This document shows, one piece after another, positions 62,741-64,000 of a stretch of DNA of 64,000 nt (position 1 is the first letter of the stretch; each line of letters begins with the position of its first letter). Source of the stretch: Rubellimicrobium thermophilum DSM 16684 (GTDB taxonomy: Bacteria > Pseudomonadota > Alphaproteobacteria > Rhodobacterales > Rhodobacteraceae); NCBI RefSeq assembly GCF_000442315.1, contig NZ_KE557322.1, forward strand, positions 336,447 to 400,446, given 5' to 3'. A program made the position numbers and the translations under genes. The notes below the pieces were generated by a model, which saw only the letters and a program-made list of their open reading frames with translations, searched no databases and had not been told where the DNA came from.

Positions 62741-62864
62741 CCTTCTCCGCCTCGCACGCTCCCTCCGCTGCGACCCCGCCGACTCCCGGCAGGCCTTCGT
62801 CCATCGCCTACGCATCGGCCTCGCCGTCGCGGCGCTGATCCTGATCCTCTCGCTTCTCCGGTAA
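62733..62864 (+). CDS. Small single-span membrane protein
   Basis: 43 aa: MNDLLRLARSLRCDPADSRQ then a membrane helix IGLAVAALILILSLL at the C-terminus. Overlaps the holin-like gene by eight bases and ends four bases before the endolysin start. Could be a holin partner or antiholin (inference). Confidence 0.6.
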   Translation: MNDLLRLARSLRCDPADSRQAFVHRLRIGLAVAALILILSLLR

Positions 62865-62868
62865 TCCC

Positions 62869-63531
62869 ATGCACATGACCGACCGGGGCCTGTTGGCCCT
62901 CGTCCGGCACGAAGGACTCGTGCCCGGACCCTATCTCGATGTGAAACAGGTCTGGACCTTCGGCATCGGCCACACGGCCGCGGCCGGGCCACCCGACCCC
63001 GCCACGATGCCGCGCGGCATGCCCGCCGATCTCGACGCCGGGATCCGCGAGGCGTTCCGGGTCTTCCGCGCCGACCTCGCACAATATGAGGCTGCCGTCC
63101 TGCGCGCCGTGAAGGTGCCATTGGCGCCGCACGAGTTCGATGCGCTGGTCAGCTTTCACTACAACACCGGCGGCATCGCGAAGGCCGCGCTGACCCGACA
63201 TCTCAATGTCGGCAATCGCGTCGCAGCCGCCGACGCGTTTCTGAACTGGCGGCGTCCTGCCTCGATCATTCCGCGCCGGGAGGCAGAGCGCGACCTGTTC
63301 CGCCACGGCCGTTATCCCGGAGGCACAATCCCGGTCTGGTCCGTGGATCGCACGGGCCGCGTGGACTTCTCGCGGCCGATCCGTCGCCTGACCGAGGATG
63401 AGGCTCTGGCCTTGGCTCGCGGGCCGTCGCCGCTGCCGAGGCCACCGGTCCTCGATCCTGCGCCCCAAGCGCCGACCGGCTGGCTCGTTCGGCTGTCCGC
63501 CTTCTTCTCCATGCTGATCCGGAGGGCCTGA
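62869..63531 (+). CDS. Phage endolysin (GH24 T4-type lysozyme)
   Basis: 220 aa. Catalytic triad in the canonical E-8aa-D-5aa-T spacing: E15, D24, T30 in HEGLVPGPYLDVKQVWTFGI. Also HEFDALVSFHYNTGG and RREAERDLFRHG. A C-terminal extension of about 60 residues ends in a hydrophobic patch (WLVRLSAFFSMLI). No signal peptide, so export should depend on the holin. Confidence 0.92.
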   Translation: MHMTDRGLLALVRHEGLVPGPYLDVKQVWTFGIGHTAAAGPPDPATMPRGMPADLDAGIREAFRVFRADLAQYEAAVLRAVKVPLAPHEFDALVSFHYNTGGIAKAALTRHLNVGNRVAAADAFLNWRRPASIIPRREAERDLFRHGRYPGGTIPVWSVDRTGRVDFSRPIRRLTEDEALALARGPSPLPRPPVLDPAPQAPTGWLVRLSAFFSMLIRRA

Positions 63532-63534
63532 CCC

Positions 63535-63765
63535 ATGCGCTACGTTCGTCCCAACTCGATGACCTGGTGGGCGGGACTGCTCGCCATGCTCACCGGCATC
63601 GCCTCCCTCGCACTGCCCGCGACCGGGCCGCTCGGGGAACTGTCCCGCCTCGTCGCGCTGCTCGCCGGCAGCGGCGACGCCTCGCCGGCCGGGCTGATGT
63701 TCCTCGGCTTGGGCCTGATCGGCCTGCGCGACCGGATCGAGCGCGGGTTCCGCGGCGATGCTTGA
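63535..63765 (+). CDS. Small membrane protein of the lysis region
   Basis: 76 aa with two hydrophobic segments (WWAGLLAMLTGIASLALPAT and LMFLGLGLIGL). Starts four bases after the endolysin stop. A second holin is possible; not recognised. Confidence 0.7.
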   Translation: MRYVRPNSMTWWAGLLAMLTGIASLALPATGPLGELSRLVALLAGSGDASPAGLMFLGLGLIGLRDRIERGFRGDA

Positions 63766-63865
63766 GTTCCTCGCCGGTCTGGTCGTGGGCGGCTTCCTCG
63801 GCGTCTTCGTCGCAGCCCTGTGCGTCGCCGCCGCGGGGGGAGCGGGACGATGGCTGATCTCCTGA
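63758..63865 (+). CDS. Very small membrane protein
   Basis: 35 aa: MLEFLAGLVVGGFLGVFVAA followed by LCVAAAGGAGRW. A single Gly-rich membrane helix. Overlaps both neighbours, in line with operon coupling. Unrecognised. Confidence 0.55.
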   Translation: MLEFLAGLVVGGFLGVFVAALCVAAAGGAGRWLIS

Positions 63866-64000
63866 TCTGGCTGGTCGCGGCCTTGGGCGCGGTCGGGGGC
63901 GTCGTCCTCGCCCGGGTCTGGGGGCGTGTGGAAGGCAAACGCGCGGGCAAACGGGAGGCGGAACGCGATGCGATGGACGACACGGTGGAGAAGGTCGAAC
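63850..64000 (+). CDS. Membrane-anchored small protein, cut by window edge
   Basis: At least 50 aa: N-terminal membrane helix (LLIWLVAALGAVGGVVLARV) and then a charged helical region (KRAGKREAERDAMDD). The layout resembles an i-spanin (Rz-like), but the rest lies outside the window. Confidence 0.6.
   Translation, partial: MADLLIWLVAALGAVGGVVLARVWGRVEGKRAGKREAERDAMDDTVEKVE

Overview
The window is GC-rich, uses GTG starts often and packs genes into ATGA/GTGA-coupled operons. Its gene content and order (rpmH-rnpA-yidD-ttcA-yidC-engB; SPOR lipoprotein-dacC-tmk-holB-tatD-MBL hydrolase) point to an alphaproteobacterium of the Rhodobacterales/Paracoccaceae type. No 16S gene is present, so the genus cannot be fixed.

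Layout. (1) 1-19.5 kb, core chromosome: engB, yidC, an EAL phosphodiesterase, ttcA, yidD, rnpA and rpmH on the minus strand; a sensor histidine kinase, tRNA-Arg(ACG) and a four-gene polyamine-type ABC importer on the plus strand; then a seven-gene minus-strand housekeeping operon. (2) tRNA-Ser(TGA) at 19.7 kb with its terminator, followed by an accessory island at 20.0-28.7 kb. The island is a Type I restriction-modification locus with unusual cargo: a separate half-length HsdS before hsdM, a full HsdS, a DUF3800 protein with an unknown 153-aa partner, then HsdR and a zinc metallopeptidase. (3) 28.8-31.1 kb, integration module: large serine recombinase, ParB-like HTH protein, DUF2924 protein and a small ORF. 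(4) 31.3-48 kb, an unrecognised 749-aa protein, then prophage early genes: Com-like zinc ribbon, sigma-like protein, P-loop ATPase, ssDNA-binding-like protein, helicase, Fe-S exonuclease, primase-helicase, RuvC-like resolvase and two DNA methyltransferases. (5) 48-64 kb, late genes of a lambda-like siphovirus: terminases, gpW, portal plus protease, decoration and capsid proteins, head-tail joining, tail terminator, tube, G/GT chaperone, tape measure, DUF2460, holin-like proteins and GH24 endolysin. Two antisense toxin-antitoxin pairs (HigBA-type and VapBC-type) sit inside the late region. The prophage runs past the right edge.

What stands out: a two-frame open region in the cytosine methyltransferase where the +1 frame, not the frame carrying motif X, ends in the ATGA coupling to the next gene; a textbook A AAA AAC slippery heptamer for a G/GT-type -1 frameshift; a tandem, alternating 10-bp repeat array beside further palindromes between the primase-helicase and resolvase genes; a duplicated leader in the early operon; and a YidC-EngB open frame with no stop between the two proteins. 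Several genes (yidC/engB, ttcA, small terminase, portal/protease, tape measure) show apparent single-base frame discontinuities, three of them in or beside G/C runs. Sequence error or early decay must therefore be excluded before the fusions are believed.
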